Of a DNA stretch of 64,000 nucleotides, positions 36,454 through 44,504 are shown in pieces. The position numbers and the translations under genes were made by a program. Where the stretch lies: NCBI RefSeq assembly GCF_040513375.1, contig NZ_JBEVTG010000002.1, positions 744,001 to 808,000 of the forward strand. Direction: 5' to 3'. Source of the DNA: Flagellimonas_B algarum. GTDB taxonomy: Bacteria > Bacteroidota > Bacteroidia > Flavobacteriales > Flavobacteriaceae. Numbering within the stretch: the first letter of the stretch is position 1; every line of letters starts with the position of its first letter. The notes under the pieces were generated by a model that ran no database searches, was not told the origin of the DNA, and was given only the letters and a program-made list of their open reading frames with translations.

Positions 36454-36785
36454 TTGTATTTTTTGGTTTCTTCTTGTTCTTCGTCCAAATACTTTTGGAT
36501 TTGGCGTTCTTCCCACTTTCTTAAGAAGGTGAATTTATGACGATACAGGATCAATGCGTGCACCGCTAATATCGCTCCCCAAATGATGATGTTGAGATCG
36601 ACCCACGCGAAATAATAGGCTTCTTCCGGGAACCATTCGGGCATCAGTGGCAACAGCCAACCTTTACGCATGACGAACAAGATCCCATTAACGATCAAAA
36701 AAATCTTGAGGTGCCTGAAAAAGCCCTTGTATTCTTCGACTTTCTTTTTGGCGAGTGCCCTTCGTTCTTCGATACTTCGTGTCAT
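36450..36785 (-). CDS. 2TM domain protein (fifth of array)
   Basis: This 111-residue protein has the same plan as its neighbours: ALAKKKVEEYKGFFRHLKIF, a first helix (LIVNGILFVMRKG), a proline/tryptophan-rich loop, a second helix (NIIIWGAILAVHALILY) and the terminal WEERQIQKYLDEEQ. It is more divergent in the first helix than the other members. It begins 2 bp after the stop of the fourth member and ends in the ATGA overlap with the sixth, indicating tightly coupled expression. Confidence 0.85.
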   Translation of the reverse strand: MTRSIEERRALAKKKVEEYKGFFRHLKIFLIVNGILFVMRKGWLLPLMPEWFPEEAYYFAWVDLNIIIWGAILAVHALILYRHKFTFLRKWEERQIQKYLDEEQEETKKYK

Positions 36786-36787
36786 GA

Positions 36788-37093
36788 TTACAGGTATTTA
36801 CCGGCATCTTCCCGGTCTTTATCAATGTATTTTTGGATCTGTCGTTCTTCCCAGTTCTTTGAGAACAGCAGATTGAACCCAAAGACTTTGGAAGCATGGA
36901 AAAAGAGGCCGATTCCCCAGAAAAACGGGGTGATGAAATGGCCCCATTGCCAAAAGCGTTCCGTATTCAAAAAGATATTGATCAACAGGAAGATATTGAT
37001 GGCCGTATAGATACTGGCGTGTATGTAAAAGCCTTTGATCTCATCAACGCGCTTCTTGGCGCGTTTCATTTTTTCCTCATTCATTTCTTTCAT
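36788..37093 (-). CDS. 2TM domain protein (fourth of array)
   Basis: This is a 101-residue 2TM protein: MKRAKKRVDEIKGFYIHASIY, a first helix (AINIFLLINIFL), then FFWGIGLFFHASKVFGFNLLFS as the second helix and loop, and the closing WEERQIQKYIDKD. The ATG at 37093 is chosen because it gives a 2-bp gap to the previous gene; an ATG at 37105 would overlap it. Both hydrophobic stretches are about 18-20 residues, so both ends should face the cytoplasm. Confidence 0.85.
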   Translation of the reverse strand: MKEMNEEKMKRAKKRVDEIKGFYIHASIYTAINIFLLINIFLNTERFWQWGHFITPFFWGIGLFFHASKVFGFNLLFSKNWEERQIQKYIDKDREDAGKYL

Positions 37094-37095
37094 GA

Positions 37096-37398
37096 TTATT
37101 TCCATTTTGTAGGATTGTTATCCTCGTCCATGTATTGTTTGATCTTGCGTTCTTCCCAATCGCGGCCGAAGAACGGATTGAGGTTAAAGGTTCCGATGGC
37201 ATGGAATAGGATTCCGATGCCCCATCCGAACGCGGCCCAAAGAAACCACATATAGCGCCATCCATCGACATAGTAATTCAAGATGGCCAACCCGCTGATG
37301 ACCACTATATAGGCCGTAAGGTTGCTGTAGAACTTTTTAAGTTCGGCCACCCGTTCTTTGGCCCTAATGTATTTGGTTTCCCTGTTTTTGGTATCCAT
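37096..37398 (-). CDS. 2TM domain protein (third of array)
   Basis: This is a 100-residue 2TM protein with KYIRAKERVAELKKFYSNLTAY, a first helix (IVVISGLAILNYYV), a loop with DGWRYMWFLW, a second helix (AAFGWGIGILFHAIGTF) and WEERKIKQYMDEDN at the end. Together with the second and first copies it forms the closest subgroup by eye, sharing the KIKQYM/KIKEYM ending. The leader before its ATG contains AACGAACAG, also seen before the TPR-like and receptor genes of the kinase operon. Confidence 0.87.
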   Translation of the reverse strand: MDTKNRETKYIRAKERVAELKKFYSNLTAYIVVISGLAILNYYVDGWRYMWFLWAAFGWGIGILFHAIGTFNLNPFFGRDWEERKIKQYMDEDNNPTKWK

Positions 37399-37424
37399 GC
37401 TGTTCGTTTTTTAAAGGTCAGGGA

Positions 37425-37721
37425 TCAGTACCGATCCTCTTCCATATATTGTTTGATTTTGCGCTCTTCCCAATCACGGCCCATAATCCCGTTCATACCA
37501 AAGATCCTGAACGCTTTGAGTACCAGGCTCAAGCCTACCCCGAAGACCACCCATAAGAACCACGGATGGTACCATTCGTTCAAGTAGTAGTTGATGGCGG
37601 CAACGATGATTATGGCGACGAGGCCTCGAAAGCAGCGACCATAAAAGTCCTTGAGTTCGCTAACCCGGTCACGGGCCCTTAAATATTTGGTTTCTTCGTT
37701 GGGTGTATTGGTATAGTCCAT
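37425..37721 (-). CDS. 2TM domain protein (second of array)
   Basis: This is a 98-residue 2TM protein: KYLRARDRVSELKDFYGRCF, a first helix (GLVAIIIVAAINYYL), WYHPWFLW loop, second helix (VVFGVGLSLVLKAFRIFG) and the end WEERKIKQYMEEDRY. It departs from the group by replacing GWGIG...H with FGVGLSLVLKA, so the conserved histidine of the second helix is missing. The ATG at 37721 is used because the 12 upstream codons have no counterpart in the others. Confidence 0.85.
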   Translation of the reverse strand: MDYTNTPNEETKYLRARDRVSELKDFYGRCFRGLVAIIIVAAINYYLNEWYHPWFLWVVFGVGLSLVLKAFRIFGMNGIMGRDWEERKIKQYMEEDRY

Positions 37722-37743
37722 GATGGTCTTGTTTATAAAGTTA

Positions 37744-38022
37744 TTAAAAAGTATCACTCTCCATATACTCTTTGATCTTGCGCTCTTCCCAGTCCTTTCC
37801 TAAGAAGGGCATGTAACCGAAGGCGCCGAATCCGTGGGCGATGACCCCTATTCCCCACCCTATGGCCGGAAAGATCACCCATGGGAAACTGGTGGTGTAG
37901 TAGTTCAATAAGGCCAATAGTGGGATCACGATGGCGTAAGCCGTCAAGTTTCCGTAGAAGCCTTTGATCGCTTCGACTTTCTCTTTTGCTTTTTGGTATC
38001 TGTAGTCTTGTGTGGTTTCCAT
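37744..38022 (-). CDS. 2TM domain protein (first of array)
   Basis: This is a 92-residue 2TM protein, the promoter-proximal gene of the array: YRYQKAKEKVEAIKGFYGNLTAY, a first helix (AIVIPLLALLNYYTT), loop SFPWVIFP, a second helix (AIGWGIGVIAHGFGAFG) and WEERKIKEYMESDTF. It is the copy most like the 2TM domain at the end of the histidine kinase. The ATG at 38022 lies just after a plausible promoter; the frame is open a further 17 codons upstream but without family similarity. Confidence 0.87.
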   Translation of the reverse strand: METTQDYRYQKAKEKVEAIKGFYGNLTAYAIVIPLLALLNYYTTSFPWVIFPAIGWGIGVIAHGFGAFGYMPFLGKDWEERKIKEYMESDTF

Positions 38023-38044
38023 AATATCTTGTTTTATCGTTTGT

Positions 38045-38073
38045 TTTAAAGTACAGTACGAATATCCGTCCAA
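38045..38073 (-). promoter_or_regulatory. Candidate promoter of the 2TM-LytTR operon
   Basis: On the minus strand TTTG (38070-38073) is followed after 17 bp by TACTTTAA (38045-38052), close to the Bacteroidota TTTG / TAnnTTTG promoter. The start codon lies 22 bp downstream, giving a short leader. Confidence 0.45.
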
Positions 38074-38188
38074 AGGGGCGCTTTTTAAAAAGGGAGTGAC
38101 CGAATTGTAGGTTTTGGGGTATGGATTGTGGATTTCACGTATTTTTAATTCCGATCCTTAGTTGTCGAACCTTCAAAATCCGCTGCCC

Positions 38189-38704
38189 ATGACCGTTACC
38201 GACCTGTTCCGACTCCTCATAAAATCACTCGGACTGTACAGTCTCATCGAAGTGGTTTCGCATTTCCTACTCCCACAGATGACCGTGAATTGGGGTTTTG
38301 ATGCCCTTGGTTTGGCGTTCTTTTTGATCTACTTCCTGCTTTGGATGGCGCTCTCATTCCTCCTATTGTTCAAAACCGACAAGCTGATCCGATGGTTGCG
38401 TCTCGATAGAGGATTCGACTCCAAATCAGTGGACATGGCCGGTTTGGATGCGGAAACCCTATTTCGATTCGGATTGTTCGTGGTGGGATTATTGCTTATC
38501 GCCGATAATATCGCCCCTTTTGTGAATTTCTGCTATTTGGCCTTTAAGGCCGAGGTATCGGGAAATGGTCTGGATCAAGCGGCCGCCGTGGTACTCGAGC
38601 AATATGTGGATTGGGGATGGTGGATGCGTTCGGGATTGGGGCTCCTGTTCGGTACCTTGGTCGTGTTCAACACCAAATGGTTGGCTCGGAAGCTAGCGCA
38701 CTAA
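38189..38704 (+). CDS. Hypothetical integral membrane protein
   Basis: This 171-residue protein has four hydrophobic segments (LGLYSLIEVVSHFLLP, LGLAFFLIYFLLWMALSFLLLF, FRFGLFVVGLLLIADNIAPFVNFCYL, SGLGLLFGTLVVFNTKWL) separated by short loops. No family is recognised. It lies between the 2TM array and the kinase gene on the opposite strand, converging on the kinase with 15 bp between stops. ATG 38189 is preferred over TTG 38162. Its location suggests, but does not show, a link to the 2TM system. Confidence 0.7.
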   Translation: MTVTDLFRLLIKSLGLYSLIEVVSHFLLPQMTVNWGFDALGLAFFLIYFLLWMALSFLLLFKTDKLIRWLRLDRGFDSKSVDMAGLDAETLFRFGLFVVGLLLIADNIAPFVNFCYLAFKAEVSGNGLDQAAAVVLEQYVDWGWWMRSGLGLLFGTLVVFNTKWLARKLAH

Positions 38705-38719
38705 AGGGTTCCGGATGGG

Positions 38720-40042
38720 TCAAAAGTCATCCTTCTCCATTAGTTCCCTGATCTTTCGATCCTCCCAGTTACGTCCCAATATCGGATTGAATCCAAAAGC
38801 TTCCATACCATGGAAGAAGAGGCCGATGCCCCAGCCACCTGTTGGAAATATGGCCCAAAGGAAATCCGTCGTGCGAAAATTGAGCCACCACAGAAAGGGG
38901 ATGACCAAACAATAGGAAATCAGATTACCGTAAAAACCTTTGATCTGTTCGACCCGTTCTTTCGCCTTGAGATAGCGCTTCTCTTCGATATGGGTCTCTT
39001 GGGTCTCTACCACGGTAATCTGTTGGGAGAGCATGGGTAAATGCACACTGAAGTCCGAATTGGTCTTTACGATCTGCATGGCCCGGTCTGTCAATATCGA
39101 ATAGCGTTGCTTGATATTCTGCAACCCGACCCCGCTGCTTTTTTTGACCACTTCCTTTTCCTGGAGGTTGTTGTTGACCGTCAACATACCGGCATCTTCG
39201 AACACCTTGATATGCAAGGGCCGTGAAGCGGTGACCACATTGTGTTTGACCGCGTTCTCCAACAACAATTGCAACGAAAGGGGTACGATCTTCAAATCAG
39301 GATGACTGGCCTTATCGGGTATTTCAAAAACGATGCTGTCTTCAAAACGCATTTTGAGCAAGCGCACATAGGTGCGCGCGAAATCAAGCTCCTCATCAAC
39401 AGTGACCAGGTCTTTGTTCTTTTGCTCCAAAACGTACCGATATACTTTCGAGAGGGAAGTCGTAAACTTTTGGGCCTGATGGGGATCCTCATCGATCAAA
39501 CTGGTCAAGACATTGAGGCTATTGAACAGGAAGTGGGGGTCCAATTGGTTCTTAAGGGCATCGAAACTGGCAGAAGCCGTTCTAGCAATGATTTTTTGTT
39601 GCTTGACCTCCTTTTTTTGCAAAGCCCGGTAAAAATAGAAGGCATGAATGAACAAGGAGGAAATCAAGGTAATGACCAAGGCGATGACATAGGCATCGGA
39701 GGTTTCGTTGGCCAAGAATTCGGAAATCGAATTACCCGTGTAGTAAAACGTTATCGCGAAGCGAAGGACGGCAAAGGTGATCAAGGTAAGCACGAATGAT
39801 CCTATGGCCCCGATCCAGAGTCTTTTCGTTGGGGTCTTTTCCCAAGAATACCGAATGTTGATCCCATCGTAGTAATAGGAGTTCACTGCGGTCAGTCCAA
39901 AGGAAAAAATGAATGCTATGACCACGTTGCGGGTAATGGCTTCCAAGGAATAGTCACCATCCCCGTATATGAAAATACTGAGGATGGAGACGAATATGGT
40001 GATCAAAAGCGATACCTTGAGTACCTTGATGAAATTCCCCAT
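38720..40042 (-). CDS. LytS-type histidine kinase with C-terminal 2TM domain
   Basis: This 440-residue kinase has four N-terminal membrane helices (about 7-25, 32-52, 70-90, 118-138), then a His_kinase domain with phosphoacceptor His170 in LDPHFLFNSLN, N-box LLLENAVKHN and G-box GVGLQNIKQRY. After a short linker, a full 2TM domain occupies about 360-435 (RYLKAKERVEQIKGFYGNL ... GGWGIGLFFHGMEAFG ... WEDRKIRELMEKDD), closely matching the six separate 2TM proteins. The ATPase is thus tethered to the membrane at both ends. It starts 3 bp after the TPR-like gene and its likely partner is the LytTR regulator. Confidence 0.92.
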   Translation of the reverse strand: MGNFIKVLKVSLLITIFVSILSIFIYGDGDYSLEAITRNVVIAFIFSFGLTAVNSYYYDGINIRYSWEKTPTKRLWIGAIGSFVLTLITFAVLRFAITFYYTGNSISEFLANETSDAYVIALVITLISSLFIHAFYFYRALQKKEVKQQKIIARTASASFDALKNQLDPHFLFNSLNVLTSLIDEDPHQAQKFTTSLSKVYRYVLEQKNKDLVTVDEELDFARTYVRLLKMRFEDSIVFEIPDKASHPDLKIVPLSLQLLLENAVKHNVVTASRPLHIKVFEDAGMLTVNNNLQEKEVVKKSSGVGLQNIKQRYSILTDRAMQIVKTNSDFSVHLPMLSQQITVVETQETHIEEKRYLKAKERVEQIKGFYGNLISYCLVIPFLWWLNFRTTDFLWAIFPTGGWGIGLFFHGMEAFGFNPILGRNWEDRKIRELMEKDDF

Positions 40043-40045
40043 GGA

Positions 40046-40675
40046 TTAAGATTTACACCGTTCCAATTCCTGTTGGGCCTGATCGGCCCCCCAGCTCGGA
40101 TAAAAGGGTGTCTCGTTATCAAAGGTAGCGAATAGTTCCAAAGCCCTTTCAATGTCCTTACAATACGGGGCGGTATCCTTTCCGAAATAACGGGCCGTAC
40201 CCATATCCCAACTGGCCTTCGAATAGACCACCCGGGGGTTTTGTGGCGCCAATTGAAAGGCTTGGTTGTACAATTGGATGTTCTTACCCGAAAGCGTCGG
40301 TCCGTAGGTGGCGCCGTCATAGGCCATCCAAGCGGTGTTGATCATGGCCTCCTGCACCAAGAGTTCCGGGTTGTTCGGGGAGATGCGTTTAGCGATATCG
40401 ACGAATTCCTTGGCGCGTTCCAATTGCTGTTTTAAGACCGTTTCGTCTTTTTCACCAAAAGCGGCAACCGTATTGACTTGGGCCACATAGTAATAGGGGA
40501 TCCAGTTGTCATCTTCGGCCATGGCGATCCGCTCGAACAAGTTCGATGCTTCAACGGTCTTGCCGGCTTGCCAGAGTTCGAGGGCCTTGGTCATGCCTTT
40601 GGTGTATTGGTCTTGCGCCAAGGCAAAGACCGTGGTCAATAGCGCGGTGGTTAGGGATAGGATTTTTGTTTTCAT
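40046..40675 (-). CDS. Secreted TPR-like protein
   Basis: This 209-residue protein has a signal peptide ending near TVFALAQ. The mature chain is all helical, with TPR-like pairs (KALELWQAGKTVEASNLFERIA, IPYYYVAQVNTVAAFGE, NPELLVQEAMINTAWMAY, YSKASWDMGTARYFG). It is probably periplasmic. It sits between the TonB-dependent receptor and the kinase genes, 3 bp before the kinase, so it may relay a signal or assist the receptor. No catalytic motif is visible. Confidence 0.82.
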   Translation of the reverse strand: MKTKILSLTTALLTTVFALAQDQYTKGMTKALELWQAGKTVEASNLFERIAMAEDDNWIPYYYVAQVNTVAAFGEKDETVLKQQLERAKEFVDIAKRISPNNPELLVQEAMINTAWMAYDGATYGPTLSGKNIQLYNQAFQLAPQNPRVVYSKASWDMGTARYFGKDTAPYCKDIERALELFATFDNETPFYPSWGADQAQQELERCKS

Positions 40676-40774
40676 GACTGTTCGTTTTTATTTATGGTTT
40701 AAAATTCCGTTGTTATCGCGCCAATTCGAATTCCGATCGACCCAACTGTCAGATCAAGCGGATGAATCGTCGGT

Positions 40775-42937
40775 TTAGAGATTATCGAGCTGGTTGCTTT
40801 TGTTATCATCGCTTATCGTCCAAAAGAAACCGACGAAGAAAAAGCTATCGGCCGCCGGGCGTAAGGCTTGCCGATCGAAAAAGCCATTGGCGTCGGGGGC
40901 ATTCGTGTATTGGTAATTATTGATGTTATTGAAGCCCAACACGTTGTTGACCGAGAAGTACAGGATTTTCTGTTGATCGATCAAATACGCCCAATTGAAA
41001 CTGAGGTTATTGAACGAGCGGGTCTTTTCGGCCATGAACTCGGCCGTATTCGGATTGTTATAAGGCCGCCCTGAACCGTAATTGTAGGTAAGGCCCACCT
41101 GCGAACGCATGCTATTGACCCAGTATTTGGTCACAATCGAAAGGCTGTGGGTAGCCGCAAAATTGGGGGTGGCCCGCTCTTCGAAGTTTTGGAAATCACG
41201 TTCGGTATCCAAATAGCTATAGGACAACCAATAATCGAGATTGGAAATCGACTTGTTATCCCTCCAGAACAAATCCAATCCGGTGGCGTATCCGCCGCCC
41301 AAATTCGAGAATTCCGAGCCGAAAAGGGGCAATTCCGTATCGTATTTGATCAGGTCGTCATAGTCTTTATAATAGGCTTCGGCCCTAAAGGTCTTGCCGT
41401 TGTCCAAGAACTGATAGTTAAAGATATAATGACTGGTTTTCTCGGGGCCCAAGGTTTGGTCATAGCGCAGTACGTTGCTCAAGGGGTTTTGATAGAAATC
41501 ACCATAGGCCAAGGAAAACTGTCCTTTTTCACCACTTTGATAAGCCAAGGATACCCGAGGCGACACCAGAAAGTCGTCCAATAAGCTGCTCTGTTCGGCC
41601 CTAAGTCCGAGCTTCATCGCGAACTTCGTGCTAAAGAAAACATCGCCTTCAACAAACCCGGCCACCAATTGATCATTGTAATCGCTAGGAAACACTTGCC
41701 CCTCAGGGGTTTCGAAGGTCTCCTCGTAATCGATGTTAAAGAATTCGGCTCCGAAGAAGAGGTTGAAACGGCTGTTGAAGCCCTTTTTGACCTTGACCTT
41801 TGAATGCGACGCCGTTTCCTTGACATCGATGGCGTTCTCCATCAGACCGATGTCATTGGTATCCCATGAGATGCTCGCCCCCGCGGTTACCGTCCAATCG
41901 TTTTCCAAAAAGTACTTGTAGGTGGAGTTAAAATACAGGTTGTTGTTCTTCAACCGGAAGCGGACGAAGTCATCAAAGTTGATATCTTCTTGCGAAATGT
42001 CGAAGTCGGCATGGTTGAATCCGGTATACAGTTTGAACATGCTGCGTTCGCCCTTGCTACGAAAGACGGCCTCACCCGAAACCGACTCGTAAGGACTGTT
42101 CCATCGCATGCCTTGGTTCGAAGGGATCAAAGCCTCATAGGGGGCCAAATTGATGTATTGGGTATTCAAACTTAGCGATTGGTCGCCCCAGATTTCGGTA
42201 TGGCCGACACCACCCCCGACGGTCATCATTGAGAAATCGGTTTTTTCCTGGTCGGGTACATCGGTGGTGTTCAGCAAGAGCACACTCGATAGGGCTTGGC
42301 CGTACTCGGCCGAATATCCCCCGGTACTGAAGGTGATGCCCTTGAACAAAAATGGGGAGAAACGCCCCCTGGTCGGGATGTTGTTGGCCGTGGCATTAAA
42401 GGGTTGGAACACCCGCATGCCATCGATGAATACCTGGGTCTCGCCGGCGGCCCCGCCTCGAACGAATAGGCGACCGTCTTCATTGACCGTTGTGGTACCC
42501 GGCAAGGTCTGCAACGCCCCCACGAAATCGCCAGCGGCCCCAGCGGTGGTGACGATATCCAAAGGTTTCAGCACGGAGACTTTGGAATTGTCGCCCGCTT
42601 CAAAAGTACCCGCCGAAAGGGTCACCCCGTTCAATTGGTTGATCGCTTCGACCAGAATGATGGTAAGCCCATTCAAATAGCCTACCTCACCGATCTCATA
42701 ATGGGTCTCGTAAGCCAAGGCTGAAATGACCAATGTCTGGGTTCCGGTTTCCGTGGTTTCAAAAGTAAAAGCCCCGGTTTCGGTGGTCGATGCCCCGTCG
42801 TAGGTGCCTTCCAAATAGACATTGGCACCGGTGATGAAGTTTCCGGCCTTGTCGGTCACCGTGCCACTGACCGTGGTCTGGGCGTGGAACACCAGGGTCC
42901 CGATAAGGAAAATAAAAAGTGTTAGGTTGTTTTTCAT
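40775..42937 (-). CDS. TonB-dependent receptor
   Basis: This 720-residue outer-membrane protein has a signal peptide (ending FHAQ), a CarboxypepD_reg-like domain at about 20-105 (VSGTVTDKAGNFITGANVYLEGT), a plug at about 115-220 (LPGTTTVNEDGRLFVRGG, QVFIDGM) and a barrel with girdles of aromatic residues (YFSVNNVLGFNNINNYQYT). It would import a large or scarce nutrient with TonB energy. The ligand is unknown and no SusD partner is present. A long open frame extends upstream to 43306, but the ATG at 42937 begins the signal peptide. Confidence 0.92.
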   Translation of the reverse strand: MKNNLTLFIFLIGTLVFHAQTTVSGTVTDKAGNFITGANVYLEGTYDGASTTETGAFTFETTETGTQTLVISALAYETHYEIGEVGYLNGLTIILVEAINQLNGVTLSAGTFEAGDNSKVSVLKPLDIVTTAGAAGDFVGALQTLPGTTTVNEDGRLFVRGGAAGETQVFIDGMRVFQPFNATANNIPTRGRFSPFLFKGITFSTGGYSAEYGQALSSVLLLNTTDVPDQEKTDFSMMTVGGGVGHTEIWGDQSLSLNTQYINLAPYEALIPSNQGMRWNSPYESVSGEAVFRSKGERSMFKLYTGFNHADFDISQEDINFDDFVRFRLKNNNLYFNSTYKYFLENDWTVTAGASISWDTNDIGLMENAIDVKETASHSKVKVKKGFNSRFNLFFGAEFFNIDYEETFETPEGQVFPSDYNDQLVAGFVEGDVFFSTKFAMKLGLRAEQSSLLDDFLVSPRVSLAYQSGEKGQFSLAYGDFYQNPLSNVLRYDQTLGPEKTSHYIFNYQFLDNGKTFRAEAYYKDYDDLIKYDTELPLFGSEFSNLGGGYATGLDLFWRDNKSISNLDYWLSYSYLDTERDFQNFEERATPNFAATHSLSIVTKYWVNSMRSQVGLTYNYGSGRPYNNPNTAEFMAEKTRSFNNLSFNWAYLIDQQKILYFSVNNVLGFNNINNYQYTNAPDANGFFDRQALRPAADSFFFVGFFWTISDDNKSNQLDNL

Positions 42938-43115
42938 GACTGTTCGATTACTGATTGTGAGTTCAAAACTGCACCGACTGGGGCGTTTATTCGAATAAGA
43001 ACTACCGAACTGTTGCTTTTGTGGGATGAGTTGTCGAACCGCCGGTATTTCGATTATTCCGTTATATTTAAGGGGAAACGCAAACCGAAAGCGAACGGTT
43101 TGCCAGCATCGATTT

Positions 43116-44504
43116 ATGGCCCAACTGAAAAAAGTACTCGGTCTCCGCGACCTTGTTTTATTGAACATCGCCACCATCATTGGGCTTTCTTCCTTGACCC
43201 AAGCGGCCCAATTCGGATGGTCAAGCTTAGGACTATGGGTGTTAGCAGCGGTTTTTTTCTTGATTCCGAGCGGGTTTATGGTCATCGACCTCAGTGCGCG
43301 CGTCAAGGGCGTTGGAGGATTCTATCTTTGGGTCAAGACCGCCTTTGGTGAATGGCATGGTTTTTTGGCCGCTTGGTGCTATTGGGTCAGTGCACTGGTT
43401 TGGTTTCCGACCGTCTTATTCACCATTTCCTTATCGACCTTGTATGTATTCGGTGAAGAATGGCTGTATTTAAAAGATGATTTTTGGTTCACCAGCCTCT
43501 TTTCATTGGCGTTGCTATGGGTAACGGTGGGGCTTAATATACGGGGACTCCGCTTTGGCAAATGGATACAGAACATTGGGGCGATTTCCATTTGGTTGCT
43601 CTTTCTGCTCCTTGCGGTCGCCTCGCTCTTCCAATTCATCAAGAATGGTAGTACGCAAGACCCTTCCTTAAACAGTTTCGTCCCTGATTTCGGTGATTTT
43701 GGCGTGCTTCCTTTTTTTGCCGCCATTACCTTTTCATTGGGCGGATTGGAACTGTCGTCCATGATGGGCAGTGAAATCAAAGACCCCGAAACCAAATTAC
43801 CGAAGGCGGTGTTGTTATCGGCCGTTGCTGTACTGGTCTTGTACCTTATCGGCACCTTTTCCTTATTGATCGCCATCCCAGAAGGGGAAGTGGGCATTAT
43901 CGATGGTATCGCCCAAAACTTCTTCGTGCTGACCGAAACCCTCGATTGGCCTTTTTTGGGGCCTTTAGGGGCACTTTTGGTGGCCTTTGGAACCCTTGGG
44001 TTGTTCGCGGCATGGATGAACGGCAATGCACGTCTTCCTTTCGCGATTGGTATCGATAGTTATTTGCCCCCTGTTTTGGGGAAAGTACATCCGAAATACG
44101 GCACGCCCTATGTGGCGCTTTGGGTACAGGGTGCCTTGGTTTCCGTTTTATTGGTCATTGCCGTTTCAGGCACCAAGATCCAAGAAGCCTATTCCCTCTT
44201 ATACGACATGTCGGTGCTCCTCTATTTCATTCCGTTCCTTTATATGTTCGCCGCCTTTTTCTGGCACAATTACCGCAACACCGGAGGTCGCAGTGGGCTA
44301 CCGCTTTTCAACAAGCGGAAAATGCTGCCCTGGTTTTTCGCTTTCAGCGCCCTTTCGGTTATCTTGTTGAGCCTGGTTTTGGCGGTTATGCCTTCGAATG
44401 TCGTCGGCGACAAATTGGGGTTCTATATAAAAATCACAAGCGTTACCCTCGTTCTGATCGGCCTGGGTTTCGCTCTCTATACCTTTAAAAACAAGTACCG
44501 ATGA
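43116..44504 (+). CDS. APC family amino acid/amine permease
   Basis: This 462-residue transporter has about twelve membrane segments. The N-terminal LRDLVLLNIATIIGLSSL and the later LGGLELSSMMGSEIKDPETKLPKAV stretch match the GX(S/T)XG-type helix 1 region and the loop motif of the APC superfamily. It should carry an amino acid or amine into the cell by proton symport or exchange. Translation starts at ATG 43116. Its last codon overlaps the next gene by ATGA, so the Rieske oxygenase is likely to act on the imported substrate. Confidence 0.88.
   Translation: MAQLKKVLGLRDLVLLNIATIIGLSSLTQAAQFGWSSLGLWVLAAVFFLIPSGFMVIDLSARVKGVGGFYLWVKTAFGEWHGFLAAWCYWVSALVWFPTVLFTISLSTLYVFGEEWLYLKDDFWFTSLFSLALLWVTVGLNIRGLRFGKWIQNIGAISIWLLFLLLAVASLFQFIKNGSTQDPSLNSFVPDFGDFGVLPFFAAITFSLGGLELSSMMGSEIKDPETKLPKAVLLSAVAVLVLYLIGTFSLLIAIPEGEVGIIDGIAQNFFVLTETLDWPFLGPLGALLVAFGTLGLFAAWMNGNARLPFAIGIDSYLPPVLGKVHPKYGTPYVALWVQGALVSVLLVIAVSGTKIQEAYSLLYDMSVLLYFIPFLYMFAAFFWHNYRNTGGRSGLPLFNKRKMLPWFFAFSALSVILLSLVLAVMPSNVVGDKLGFYIKITSVTLVLIGLGFALYTFKNKYR

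Noticed and set aside
42938..43306. N-terminal extension of the TonB-dependent receptor frame
   Set aside because: The extension overlaps the divergent permease gene and its leader. The signal peptide begins at 42937.
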